A DNA stretch of 64,000 nucleotides from Nipponacmea schrenckii. Taxonomy: Eukaryota > Mollusca > Gastropoda > Lottiidae. The notes under the pieces are model-generated. The model was not told the origin of the DNA. It saw nothing but the letters and a program-made list of their open reading frames with translations, and ran no database searches. Positions 34,645 through 47,147 of this stretch are shown one piece after another (within the stretch, counting starts at the first letter, position 1; each line of letters opens with the position of its first letter). A program made the position numbers and the translations under genes. The stretch covers positions 25,779,106-25,843,105 of the forward strand of contig JAUJPP010000005.1 of assembly GCA_030562195.1 (NCBI GenBank), given 5' to 3'.

Positions 34645-36814
34645 TTAAATAGGCCTATTATTGAATAAGTCATCTGGACTCATCATTTCAAAGCCATCTT
34701 TCATGAATTTGTCGGTTTGAAGGAGTATTTGCCTCTTCTCATCAACAGTTTTGGAACAAAATTCAATTTCGTTAACAAGTAAATGTTGATAATCTGCAGA
34801 GAGCTGGTATGGGCCGCCACCAATCATAGCCTGGTGTAAGAAATGTCGTTCTTCTATAATCAAATCATGGTAAAGTCTCACTGCTTCAAACAAGGTGCAT
34901 GAAATTCAGAATTTGATACTCCCTCTTTTTAGTTTTGATTTTTTATTTAAGCATTCTAGTCCATTGTTGTAAAATAATTCCTTTCCCAGTCCTATTGCAT
35001 CTCGGACATCGCTCAACATGCCATCCTGTACAAATGTTTTAAAATATTTACAGAACTCGAGTGGCCATTTCTTACATAATTCTGCCAATCTTGAATCAAA
35101 TTCTACACGTTTTGAATCTATAAGACCAGACTTTGTTTTGCTCCCAAAAATACCTTTCTTGATCTGCTTAAATATATCCCCATCTTTGATTTGCTCCCTT
35201 ATATTGTGTTCAATATGCCTGGTACATGGTACTAAAACAGCACTCCTTAAAGGGTACAAAAAACCGCGTTGACCACGACCTCTATCACCGCCTACAAATC
35301 GGACTTTATCAATATTTGTGTCCATCTCTATTAAAGTGTGGGCAAAATTGAGATAGACCTCCCAACGTTCATCTTCAGTATGAAAAAGACACGGACCAGG
35401 CATAATCACATTTCTTTTAGTAACAGGGTTTATAAACTGAGGGAGATAATAACAGGTTGGTGTCATGAAAAAGTCACCTATATTAAATGTAGTATCTATA
35501 CATAACACTCCACAGCTTGAATCATGTTGTGTGCAAGTACTTATTATTTCTTCTATTTGGGGAGATAATGCATAGGTAAACCTAACACCTCTACTGTTAA
35601 ATTGTAAATTATGAATAGATTTTTTGCCGATCTCATTTGCTGTTGCATATAAAAGTATTTCATTATATTCATCATTTACTTTTGAAGCATTATTCAATTT
35701 TTTCCGAAAGTATTTTATTTGGTCTATACTTCTCGGTATTGTTCCAGGAACATTATGCTGTAACAAACTATCAGAAAGTTTAGAAGCGATGGTTCTGGGT
35801 CCAGCAGAAGATTTTACAGATTCTTTAATCATCAGTTTACAGGAAGGAGCACACCCTTTCCTTTTTTTGGGAGAAATATTCATTACATCGTCCGGAAAAT
35901 TATACTGTATGAGGCCATACGTGGTGTTCTCTGAAAAATAAGAATTTCAAGATTTTAGTATTAAGTAGGCCTAATGAATGTATATCCAGATATCCAACTT
36001 AATGGATGAAATAAACGTAGGCCTACGTGTAGCTCCGTGGCTGAATGTATTTCCAGCTATATGGATACTTCGGAAGAAAGGCCAAAAGATCCAATATAGT
36101 TTGCATGCTTATCAGACCCCCCCCCCCTGTTTTATAACTTGTTCATAATCACTTATTCCTATAAACATTGCACACACAACACATATACTTTTGAAATCGC
36201 TACTACGGGTATGTCTGTCGCGCAAACAGCTCCAGGAATAAAAAGGAAATTTTATGACCAAGTCGAACCATATCTCTTGACTTGTCGAAAATTCTTATTG
36301 ATAACCCTACCTTCCCCTTTAATAGTTCATCATACTTTTTTGGACCTTAGCCTTAACCTTATTAAACTATAACTGTAATGAAGGTTTAGTTAAACAGGGT
36401 TTATGCCGCTGATTGGGTAGATATGTACACGGGTCTCACAAGATGTATAAAATAACACTAAAAAAAGATTTTCTATGACTAGCTTTAGGCCTAGACCTAC
36501 CTACCTTGTTTTTGATCACCTGAAATCTTGACCATTTCTGTTGTGGTTCTTTTGACTTTTACATAATTGGAGTGGTGAAAATATTTGGTTTTCATTATAT
36601 ATCCCTCACCATCCACACCTGTTTTGAACTCTAACTGAGAGAGTTGGCGATTTATCCATCCATTTGCTGTTGTAGGGCGAAATAGGCGTAAAGTTTGGTT
36701 TTTCAGTCTCCAGCTTCCACATGAAGTGTGAAGCCAATCAACCCCGGCCACTTCCTTGTCTACAAGGACGTTTTCTGTCCTTGCAGGTTTTAATGGGGGT
36801 TGACCCACAGTCAT
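34645..36814 (-). CDS. MULE gene B: TIR-encoded N terminus fused to DDE transposase
   Basis: Exon 1 is 36814-36505 in the right TIR (103 residues plus one base); exon 2 starts at 35930 with acceptor TTTTTCAG in the matching phase. It opens ENTTYGLIQYNFPDD, then SPKKRKG. The catalytic part shows CIDTTFNIGD (Asp ~249 of the joined protein), FVGGDRGRG (Asp ~319) with PCTRH, the MULE CxxH, and NGLECLNKK (Glu ~429). A TGA at 34908-34906 then stops the frame; the same frame continues as FEAVRLYHDLIIEE and AMIGGGPYQL to 34645, family-like text. So the ORF either ends straight after the catalytic Glu or has a nonsense mutation. It lacks SWIM, which is on the opposite-strand gene A. Confidence 0.75.
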
Positions 36815-37236
36815 GTTATATGGTACATCCGTATGAGTAAGGAAAATTTGTCTTCGCTTGTCAGTTCATTTTTAGTTAACAAATCTACGACTACATGTGC
36901 TATTGCCGCCATCTTGACGTTGCGCAGGCAGAATCAAGGGAAATAACTTAGGCTAAAACATAAAACCTTTATAATTGTGTTATAATTTCAATGAAATTTA
37001 TTACAGTCGACAGAGATCTAGGCATTAGAAAAAAATAAAGACAAACGACCCACAGATATAATTTATTATTAGAGAACATTCGATAAAAAAGTAAATTATA
37101 TAAAAAGTCTCCTTTTTTTCGTTTCTCGTTACCTTCACCGAAAATTCCAATTTTTTTACCCTACCAGTAGTTTTGATTATCCAGACGTCTTTTTGCTGTT
37201 GGGCGCTTTTGGGCGTTGGGCATTTTACACTAACCG
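36497..37236 (-). repeat. MULE right terminal inverted repeat (with promoter and first coding exon)
   Basis: Mirror of the left arm. Its inner border, like the left, coincides with the end of exon 1 and the start of intron 1. The exon here is 24 nt longer than its left counterpart. Confidence 0.85.
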
Positions 37237-37713
37237 TAGATAAAGTATGTTTTGGATGAAATAAGCTCTTATTCTAAATTTGAGACTGTCGGTTTCTTTA
37301 AAATTCACCTTTATAAGGACAAATAAAAATATATGCTAAAAGTGATAACCTTCAGTTGATCTGTTTAGGATTTGAAAAAATTTTTTTTATACTAAACAAC
37401 TTGTTTTTCTTAGTAGGCCTATGCAATTTCATACTATCAAGAAAATAATGGCTTTTGGAAGAAAACCTAATTATATTGATGGGAACAAGAGACCGAGATA
37501 CGAAAAATCGCACTCATTTTAATTGGGTTAAGAAGGTCAATGTATTCAGACTACTAGTGTAAAAGTAGAAACTATATCTATTCTGTTTGCTGACACTCAG
37601 ATAAAAAGTATTATATGGAGAGAATATTGTTTACGTTTAGGACAGGTTAATCTTACTATGTCTAATGTACGATCATGTTCGGATTTGAAACAGATTTCTA
37701 AACGAATTTTGTG

Positions 37714-40700
37714 ATGTCGGATATTGAAAGAACTTCGTTACTTCCCTATTCAAATTCTGCTTCCTTCTCAAGTGAATCAAAAGGTAAGAAATTAACGTTG
37801 CCTCAACCATTATCCTATCCGTGGAGTATATCCTATATAAGGCCTAATTCTCACATTTATCATGAAAAACATATTCTTATCCAGATACACCTTGAAATGA
37901 AAGATACTCATATACTTAATTGTGTCGATAACCCCATTTTGAAGTCTAACATAACGAAATGAATATTAAATAGGACAACATTTTATACATGATTCAATAT
38001 TATATATTTATGTATGTCACAGTCGTGTAACCTAGATATTTAAATATACTCATGATACAAATTCTCAGTGGGCTATTTCGTTATATTAAAGAACGTCCCA
38101 GAACTCCCCAAACTCGAAAAACACCTTGCATGAATGCATTTGAAATACAGCGTCTTAGAAATAACAAAATTTATTTATCTACAGCTATAGAATCATTAGT
38201 TTTTATATTTAGTGCCATTATACTGGAGTGAGAGATGGAAATTAGGTTACATAGTTTTCTTTGGCTGTGCCGTTCATTTTGGAATAAGAACTAATCTAAG
38301 TGTTGCTATAGTTTGTATGGTAAACAGCACCGAGCGAAATGTAACTATCAATAATACTAGACATTTTCTTCCATTGTCTGAGGTAAGTTGCGATATTCTC
38401 TTGCTTGAACGAATCGAATGATTCGAGTTGACTCCAATGTCCCTTCTAGTTTTAGTTTCACATCTCCATATTGATGTCTAATATATAATGTTTAAAATAT
38501 ATTCAGAAGTAGACGTTATATTAGAATAACAAATACTATTATGGACATACTACTCTTTCGTCTTTAATGCAAGGTTTCAATTCACATACAGGAATCTTTA
38601 TAATCTTTATAAATCAGTATGTTGTTTAATACTTTTTTTAGGTCGTGATACCTATACCTAAATGTTTATGGTTACAATGCCTGGGCAGTATCTTCTATCA
38701 TTAGCCTAATTAGTGCCTTACCCTTTATCTTTTGTTATTGTTATAATAATCACTAATTCGTGCTTAATAATATACCTGTATGTTAATTGAAACGTTGCTT
38801 AAATTAGAAGACTAGTACATGTATATCCATAATAATTAGTTATTCTTATCTACGTATTCTGTAATTCTTGTAGTACCATGAGAGATACTGATAAGGTTTG
38901 TCTTTTTCAGAGAGGTACTTTGGATTGGAATTCAAATGAACAAACTGGTTTATTAAGTTCTTTTTTCTATGGATATATAATCCTTCAATTACCAGGTGGA
39001 TGGATTGCTTCTAAATTTGGTGCAAAAAGACTTGTAGGGGTTATGATGACATTGGCTGGGCTAACAACCATAGTGATGCCATTTGCCGCCAATAAAGGGA
39101 TTATATACATGTACATATCTAGATTCTTAGTTGGATTGTTTGGAGTGAGTATTATTAATCACCAGCTACTGCTGAAAAAGGCAATTCATTTTCTTAAAGT
39201 AATAATCTGATGGACTTTTTATAATTTAACATCTTCTAAAATAGTTGATATCTGTGCAGTTTAGAAGAAATTAAAAGGCGTCACTGGGAGGTTGGCATCA
39301 ATCAAAAGTATTGTTTAATAGTGAAAATTTATCCTTTCACTAAGTGTAACGTTTCATTTTTCTTAGGGTGCAATTTATCCATCCCTGTTTTCTCTGTTTG
39401 GACGTTGGGCGCCCCCATTAGAAAGAACAAAATTGATAGCATTAGCAAGCTCAGGTAAGATTTCCTGCAAATTCGATATAAATTCATGACCAGCTCTAAG
39501 GAAACATTCATATGTCCCTTAAATCAAATACCAAACAAAATACAAGTGCTTTTAATGACGCTTATTATTTATATTCAAATAGTTGGGAAAATACTTAACT
39601 CTTCCATAGGATTACCTCCGATAATTTTGAAATAAAAAGTGTCTGAGATGCAGTATTCAGAACAAGAAGAGAATAATTATTCAATTATGATTAACCTTTT
39701 GCACTTTATTTTGTTGAAGGTTGTGCAGCTGGTGTAATAATTACAATGACAGGTTCTGGGTTTTTATGTGATTATGGTTTTGCTGGTGGTTGGCCGTCCA
39801 TCTTTTATCTTACGGGTAAGTCTAGATAGTATAATTCCAATAACTAGTTTTCTTTTTAATATTTTGTTATTAACCTTGAACCTGGGGTACGAAAAATAGC
39901 CGCTTCTACTTTATTGTAGGAATTTTTGCAGTTTTCTGGTCAATGATATGGATGCTTGTTGTATCTGATACACCGGGTATTAGTAAAAATATAACAGAAG
40001 AAGAAAGGAAATATATTGTAGATAGTTTACCTACTATACCTACGGTAATAGCTTGACTTTGACAATTTTCCAGCTAAGTCATCTCCAGTCGTCAATGACA
40101 TTCAATATTATTCAATATCTTGCCTTTATATAAAAGACGTTCACAGAATACATGTTACTGTAGGATGTTTGAATGATTCACTTCACTCAGCTGTGTGTTC
40201 ATGCGGTATAGTATAATGATAAACTATGAGTATTCGTTATATTTCAGAATACAGGTGTACCATGGTTCAGTATATTAACTAGTCCTGCTACATGGGCCTG
40301 TGCTATAGGTAACTTCTGTACAGATTGGGTCGACTATACATTATTAACATGTTTACCTTTATTTATGAAAGATGTTTTAAAATTTGAAATAAAATCCGTA
40401 AGTTAAAATGTATTAGCGAATGATGCTTATAATAATTACACGCCTAAAGGCGGATGACTCTGGTGGTGGAAATGCATGATCTCTAGGTGATTTTTTAATT
40501 TTTACTTTGTAACTTTTCATTCAAAGAAAAGGAATTTGAGCTTCATTAGAATGATTGTTGTACCCCATGACGGATGTCGATAATGGGACATACCATACTC
40601 TTAATCACGCCATGCCACTTTGCCAATGGGTTTGTCCATTTTGGCTTCGATTTCTGAGAATGCCACATTGTTTGAGTTGGTATAGTTATTTATAGTTTTC

Positions 40701-42863
40701 AAATGAAAAGACTCAATCTTAACCTTAGACCTAAATGACCTTGAAAACACCTTTTTCCCCTCAGGATATATTAAATGCCCCTCAGAACTATAGGCATGAT
40801 CGGGTCCATTTGGGACTGCCACTACTTTTCTTATAGACATTGTATGAAATTTCCAAAAATATATCTCTTTACAGAATGGTGTATTTTCGACATTACCACC
40901 TCTAACATCATTTATAATGGCTTTGATTTCAAGTTATTTAGCTGATACTTTAAGAAGTAAACAGCTATGCAATACTATACATACTAGAAAAGCATTCCAA
41001 TGTACAGGTAAAATATTATGTCAAATAGTAAGTAATCGATCCATCTGTAACAATTTTAAATTGCTTTACAGGGTTATGTTTCTTACAGGTTATATAGTAG
41101 CAGTGGTCTTTCTAATAGGTACTGGTTATATTTCCATACAACAGAGATATCTGGCTGTAGTATTTCTCTCTTTAAGCACAGCAGCGTTAGCGTGTTCATC
41201 AGCTGGATATATAGCAAATATTGTTGATTTTGCTCCCAGGTGAGCTTGAACTTTCCCATTTATATATTTAAATGCTTGTTCCTTATACAAGATTGGTCTT
41301 CAGATACCTTTATCAAAGCAATATGAAAACTATAGCCTAATAGTCAGCTACTAAAATAACCTCGTTTGTCGATACGAGTAGCACCTATACAAAAGAGTAG
41401 GCTACACGTTGTTGAAAGGGTTTTATTGAAAGCGTATGGACCACTATAGATTGGGTTAAATTGCCCACACCATCAATAAATATCTCTAGTCTATATGCGG
41501 AAAACATTTGCACGTCACTGGTTGATGAACAGACCTAGTCTTGAAAGTAGTGGCACCAGCAGAAATAAATCTGTTACTACGCTCGGAACCAATTTTAATA
41601 TGCAACACAAATGCGTCACGCGCCGAGCGGCAAATTTTGTAAGATGACCTTTAAAATAAGGTCTAGTTTTTGGTTGAAATATTGGCCCTATAATATAATT
41701 CAAACCAACGAATTGCCTACTGGACAATCATCGACCTCAATGCGATGGGCATGTCTCGTTTCATCGAAGTTATAATGTGCCTATCTGCAGGCACCATTGT
41801 GAAGGCACTTGTTGTGCAGCTCTTTACATTGTTTTTTTATTTTTCTTCAGAACAAAACCCCCAGAAATTACTGTGTTTTTTTCGGGTTTTTTTGTGATTT
41901 TTAGCATTATAGGCCAACAATATATTTCATCTCATAAATTTCATTGAAAATTAATTGTTTTTTAGATATTCTGGTATTATATGCGGAATCTGTAATCTTG
42001 TTGGTACTATTCCCGGAATGATTGCACCAGTTGTTGCCGGTGCTCTAACACCTAATGTAAGCCATGTTTTGATATGGAAATATAGAAAACAATCCAAAAC
42101 TTCAAAGCAAGTATGCAAGTATTTGTCAAACAATTCAAGGGGTGGGATTTTCAATAGTTATACTTATGATGTTCTTAAAATATAGACTTGTCAATTCTTT
42201 GGACAGGCTTTTTGTTCATTTTATTCTGGCGTAATCTTTCTATTTAGCATTTCTCTTGATAGTGTAAAATACCGTTTTCCCGAACTGTCTAAATTCTCCG
42301 AATTGGGTCACAAGAAACTTAAAAATCGGAACAATATTTCCGCTATAGGACGTGAACAATATCAGGATCAAGAGATTTTACGTCAAAAACGAATATTTCT
42401 ACAACGATGATTTTCTTTGGTCTTCGTTTTGATATTGGTTGATACCGACTTCCTCTAAATGATCTATTCCAAGCTTCCCCAAATCAGCTCCCTTATCAAT
42501 CAAGACAATTATCTGACTTTGAAGGTAACAAGGTGCCTAGTTATAAGGAACTGCAGAGATCAAGGGATCAAATTGCGGGAAATTAGTTTCAATTTTTTGC
42601 CTTTCTAACCCGATTCGGACAGTTCGTGAATTCTGAATTTTACACTCACCGCATTTTCTCTGATTTTTCAGAAATCACAAGAAGAATGGAGACACGTGTT
42701 TTATTTGGGAGCATTAGTGTGTCTTGTTGGATCTGTATTATATGGTATTTTAGCACGTGCCTCAGTGCAATCATGGGCGATGTCTCAACTAGAAATAACT
42801 GTGCAGCCAACAATTGATAATATACAGTCGGACTCAGAATTCCACTCCCCGATAAACCCTTAA
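37714..42863 (+). CDS. SLC17: Sialin-like SLC17 organic-anion transporter (MFS), complete
   Basis: Eleven exons in phase: 37714-37783, 38213-38382, 38911-39144, 39367-39454, 39720-39815, 39920-40044, 40248-40397, 40875-41007, 41089-41239, 41966-42056, 42672-42863 (499 residues). The cytosolic N terminus has ERTSLL, an ExxxLL dileucine sorting motif as in lysosomal sialin. TM1 has [14 protein letters not shown] with the conserved Arg; the following luminal loop has N-glycosylation sequons. TM2 has [16 protein letters not shown] and then ASKFGAKRL (MFS motif A). [36 protein letters not shown] and EEWRHVFYL follow in family order. A sialin/vesicular anion-type function (proton- or Na-coupled export) is expected from the family; the substrate is not determined. 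For exon 9, the acceptor at 41088 is chosen because the one at ~41070 gives a stop. Confidence 0.9.
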
Positions 42864-44688
42864 TTGTGATCTTAAAAGTGATCTTACGATAGGCCTACTA
42901 TAGAAGATTCCTAATTATGTCTATAGTGTGAATGCCTTCTATTTGTTGCTTGTGTTATCTGAAATGTTTCCTACTGTGATAGGTTATATGACCTTTTTGA
43001 CTATTTGCCTTTCATAATAATTGTGTTCAGAATTAATTTTACTCTTCAACTCTACTTGTATATCATATTGAGGTCAAAGAGTTAGTTTGCAAAATTATAA
43101 GCTTATATTCCTCTCCACAATAGCCTACAAACATTATTGTGTGATATGAGTCCCTTCTCAGTTTTTTTTAAAAATGAATTGACGAATTGAAATGATAAAA
43201 ACCAATAAAACCAATTATATTATTTAATATTCATATAAGAAGAGTTTTAATATAGTTTTTAGGTCTCTAACAATTTTATTTTTGGATCTCCATAGATTGG
43301 TATATTTTTTATTTCCCACATATTTTGTATTGTATATTTAATAAAATAACAGCTATGAGGCACTCTTTGTTATACATATATCCACTATCTAGTAGAATGC
43401 AGAGGAAATCATTAGAAATACACCACTAACTTAGGTAAAAAGTATGGAAACCTATGGAACGCCGTAACTGCCGTACATTATGATCCTATTATGATATATT
43501 ATAATAGAAAAAGATAATATGAAAAGATGATCCTGATAATACATAAAGATCCTGAAATGCAAAAAGATGATCTTGAAAATAGAAAAGATGATAATACGAA
43601 AAGATGATCCTGATAATACAAAAAGATCCTCATGCAAAAATACTAACATGAGGCAGTTACGGCGCTCCATAAAAAAAAGTTCACACATCTTTTATTGCCC
43701 ATTTAAAAAAGTACATATGTGACAAAATGACATATTAGCGCATCATTCAATTTGAATTTTCCATTCAACTTAGTTGAAGTCATACGCAGACATGATTATG
43801 TAACATCTCCGATGCCTCGCATAAAGGGTTATTTCGTATAATTGAGTGTGTTGGATAAAAACTTTAAACCAGTAGGCCCTACTCCTCATCCGGGGTTCAT
43901 ATTATGTAGCCTATTAGGGCGGCATTGGGGTGACATGTAGGCCTACACAAAGAGATAATTTAGCAAGGTAATATCCTACTCCCTGAAGCAGTGAAGGTCA
44001 TCGCCGACTCAAATCAGTTTTTTGTGTAAAATTTGGGGTCTGTGTTCTTCTAATTTAAGTTCGGTAGCATGTTTCAATTTTTATTTTTTTAAATGACCTT
44101 CATGCTTTGCAATACAAAAGGTGGAATTTGTATCATAAACTTCGGGAATCACGCGCTGCTTCAAACAATTGCTTATTATAGGCCTATACGTAATTCAAAA
44201 GTGGTCTGAATATGTTTTGCTGCTGTAATGCAGTTATCTCCCCTGGAGAAACAATTTACTGTTATATTTTTGTACAGTAGTAGCCCTATTATTTGTTTTA
44301 TTGTTTATCCTTTACTTTTTGAAAGTGTGTAAAATGATTTATGACAATTATTATTAGTTTTTAATCGTTGTTTCTTCTAAGTACAGATTATCACAGGTAT
44401 ATAACGAATGGCTGAAAATTTAATATGATCATGAATGGTGTCTGCGATTTGCAAACAACTGATTTGTGTTTGCTGATGGCATGAAAAAATATAGTTGATT
44501 TGGTACATTCAGAGTTAAATTTGGGTGCGAAGTATTTTTTCTAATGATCTGAAAAAAAAATTTAACAAAATGTTTAAATTGAGTAGGCCACATTTGTATT
44601 TATTTCAGGTCCACCTTGTAGGCCTACAGTCTTTTTTGAGGTACCCAATACAAACTCGTGGAAAATAGGACTGCATAACATAGGCCTA
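42864..44688. other. Intergenic spacer SLC17-KLHDC8
   Basis: AT-rich sequence with no gene seen. It contains the 219-bp MITE at 43453-43671 and several TAGGCCTA palindromes near 42890, 43938, 44179, 44617 and 44681. Confidence 0.5.
43453..43671. mobile_element. 219-bp MITE with 20-bp TIRs and internal tandem repeats
   Basis: It starts TATGGAACGCCGTAACTGCC and ends with the complement of TATGGAGCGCCGTAACTGCC (one mismatch in 20). The interior is GAAAAGATGATCCTGATAAT repeated about six times with variation. No clear target duplication. Confidence 0.65.
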
Positions 44689-47147
44689 ATGTCAAATCCA
44701 AAATATAAGTGGGAGAAGTTAGAACCTATGACAGATATACGGGTATTTACAACCTTGGTGCCAAATGAATCATCATTGTATGCAGTGGGCGGATGTGATG
44801 AAAAGGGTACACCAATTGACAGTTTAGAAGTTTATAATGATGACACGAAGAAATGGACCAAATTAGAAAGTATGCCCACTAAAAGAGCAGGTGTTGCTGT
44901 AGTAATAATAGGGAAAAAGTTAATAGCCATTGGAGGTGTATCAGAAACACAAACACCATTAGATGTTGTAGAAATGTTTGATTTAGAAGAAAAGAAGTGG
45001 AGTAAAATTGAAACATTACCCGAACCTTTAATGGGTGTATCTGTGATAGTTAGAGGTTAGTCTAACTATCTTTATTAAATCAGCTCTAGCCTTTTCATTA
45101 TTTATCAATCTAAAGTTTAGAAATGTCATAGAAATTATCATCATATTATAATTATTACCTTTTATTGTTTGCTGCACAATACTTAGTCTTATGACCTCAA
45201 TGACATGGCAATTATTAGTCCATTAGTAAAACACATCAGAAATCTAGTCAGAAAATGTTCTTTTTGTAGTAAAGTTCTCATGCAGTGAAATTGATCTGAC
45301 TGTTCTCACTAATTTCAGAAACTTCATTTGACTATTGTTACACATATCTGGTTAATTAATACCTTCGTAATTTTTTTTTTCAGATAACAAAATTTTACTT
45401 ATTGGGGGTATGGCCAAAAATACCAATCCAAAAGATTTATTCTTAGAATTTGACATTGATCAAAATAAATGGAAACAGTTACCATCTATGCCTTCACCTA
45501 GATATGCTTCATCAGCATTTCTGATAAATGATAAGCTATATGTTTTAGGTAGGTTACCTTTGTACAGTGATAAGCAAATAATCGTTTTCTGATATAGGGA
45601 TTCAAGTGATATAGTTGCTGAAATATTCGCTACTTATATAACTTAAATTTAACTGTTCCTTATGGAAGCCAATAGCGGCCATTTGTTAACTGCGACTTGG
45701 CGAGTTGGTGACTTTGAAATCCGGCGACTTGTCTAGTTGGCGACTTTGAAATCCAACTTGCCAAGTGACCAACTCGACAAGTCGCCGGATTTCAAAGTAG
45801 ACAAGTCGCTGGATTTCAAGGTCGCCAACTCAACAAGTCGCCATTTCGATTTGGCGAGTTGGTGACTTTGAAATCCGTCGACATTGCAAAAAGAGGATGG
45901 CCGTTATCGGCTTCCATAGTTCCTCTCCTTTTTCAGAATTAAAATCTCAAACAATTAAAGAATCACATTTTATCACAAGGGTGCTTTTTTATATTTTTTT
46001 ACATTTTTATAAGGCCACATTATAAAGTGGTCAAATGTTGTTCTACTAGACAGTAGAATTATTCACAGTTTTATGGAGGAACCTGATATCATATTTTAAA
46101 TTTCAGAATGCTGAAAATTAGAAATATTATCTCCCTTTTATATTGGACTATAAATGCAATGTCGAACTTCATACATGATATAACACTAAAATATTCTGCC
46201 TGATTTTTCAAAGGTGCCTGGAATAAAACATGCTCTGTTTTAATTCCCTATAGATTAAATCTGGTAAAAATTGTATGCACACGCAATATTATTTACGTAT
46301 TAATATTGTTTTTATTAACAGGTGGGCGACAAGGTAAACTACCAAGCTTAGCATTGGAATGTTTTGACTTTACTACCAATAAATGGGAACAATTAGAGAA
46401 TATACCTAGTAAAAGAGTATTTGCAATGTATGCTGCTACAGATACCCATTTATTTAGTATGGGTGGGTTAAGTCATCCTGCCAATAAAGGTTTTACAAAT
46501 ACCTGTGAAGTTTATAGCTTTGAAAAAAGTGAGTTTTTTTTCCCTTTGGTTTTGCCCTGTTAAAATATCTATTCTAAGTGAATGGGAGTAATAAACTGAC
46601 AGAGATTCATTAATTACCCAAATATGAGCATAAAAAAGTTATTCTTATACATGACGGTAATGTGTGACTTCAATATTATTTATGTATTTATAGAAAATTG
46701 GACAGTAGGTAATAATATGATGGTAAAACGAGGTGATTTTGCTATTGGTGTCTGTGGTGGTAAAGTTGTCTGTGTTGGTGGATTAAGTAAGTGCAGTATT
46801 GTAGAAATTTTGTTAATGAGTTCTGTTTATGTTTTCTTACTTGGTGAATCTGGAAAATTATTAGGAATCATATCATATCATATTTATTTTTGATCCTTTG
46901 CTAATTGTAGCTTAATTTCAGTGTGGTTAAAAGTATTTTTCTTATTATTCCAGCCAATGATGGAAAACCAACAAATCGAGTGGAAGCGTATGATGTGAAG
47001 AAAAATAAATGGTTACAATTACCAGATTCTGAACAAAGTCATAGTTCTTGTGGTTATACTATGTGGAACGATAAGCTATATGTTGTAGGTGGACTATCCA
47101 GTGAAATGGGACCATGTAATTTTGCGGATGTTTTATATGTTGAATAA
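44689..47147 (+). CDS. KLHDC8: Kelch-repeat protein, KLHDC8A/B-like, complete
   Basis: Five exons, all introns phase 1: 44689-45055, 45384-45548, 46322-46528, 46694-46786, 46954-47147 (341 residues). Six or seven kelch blades are visible from AVGG, AIGG, LIGG, VLGG, SMGG, CVGG and VVGG, each followed by W-containing strands (KKWTKLESMP, NKWKQLPSMP, NKWEQLENIP). VLGGRQGKLP, MGV and the length (~350) match vertebrate KLHDC8A/B. There is no BTB, BACK or TM segment, so it is a lone beta-propeller for protein interaction. The start fits the family N terminus (YKWEKLEPM). Confidence 0.85.
45661..45918. mobile_element. 258-bp foldback element in KLHDC8 intron 2
   Basis: Perfect TATGGAAGCC ... GGCTTCCATA ends (extending imperfectly through AATAGCGGCCAT), flanked by GTTCCT on both sides (45655-45660 and 45919-45924), a probable target duplication. 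The interior repeats GCGACTTG/CAAGTCGC and GACTTTGAAATCC in both orientations, so single strands can fold at several registers. Confidence 0.7.

Larger units (their letters stand above)
28480..37236. mobile_element. 8.76-kb Mutator-like (MULE) transposon with two convergent genes
   Basis: It is bounded by inverted copies of CGGTTAGTGTAAAATGCCCA. The arms 28480-29205 and 36497-37236 are near-identical inverted repeats of about 730 bp. The interior carries a minus-strand gene with a MULE DDE domain and a plus-strand gene with a SWIM finger; both begin inside the arms. Nested in it are a 1.98-kb non-autonomous element (29592-31571) and two SINE-type insertions. A clean 8-10-bp target duplication is not visible at the outer ends (left flank CCAGAAAAAG, right flank GTAGATAAAG), so the exact borders may be off by a few bases. 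Confidence 0.8.

Noticed and set aside
41070..41088. Alternative acceptor for SLC17 exon 9 at ~41070
   Set aside because: It gives GGG TTA TGT ... TAG, a stop within nine codons; the acceptor at 41088 gives the family sequence.
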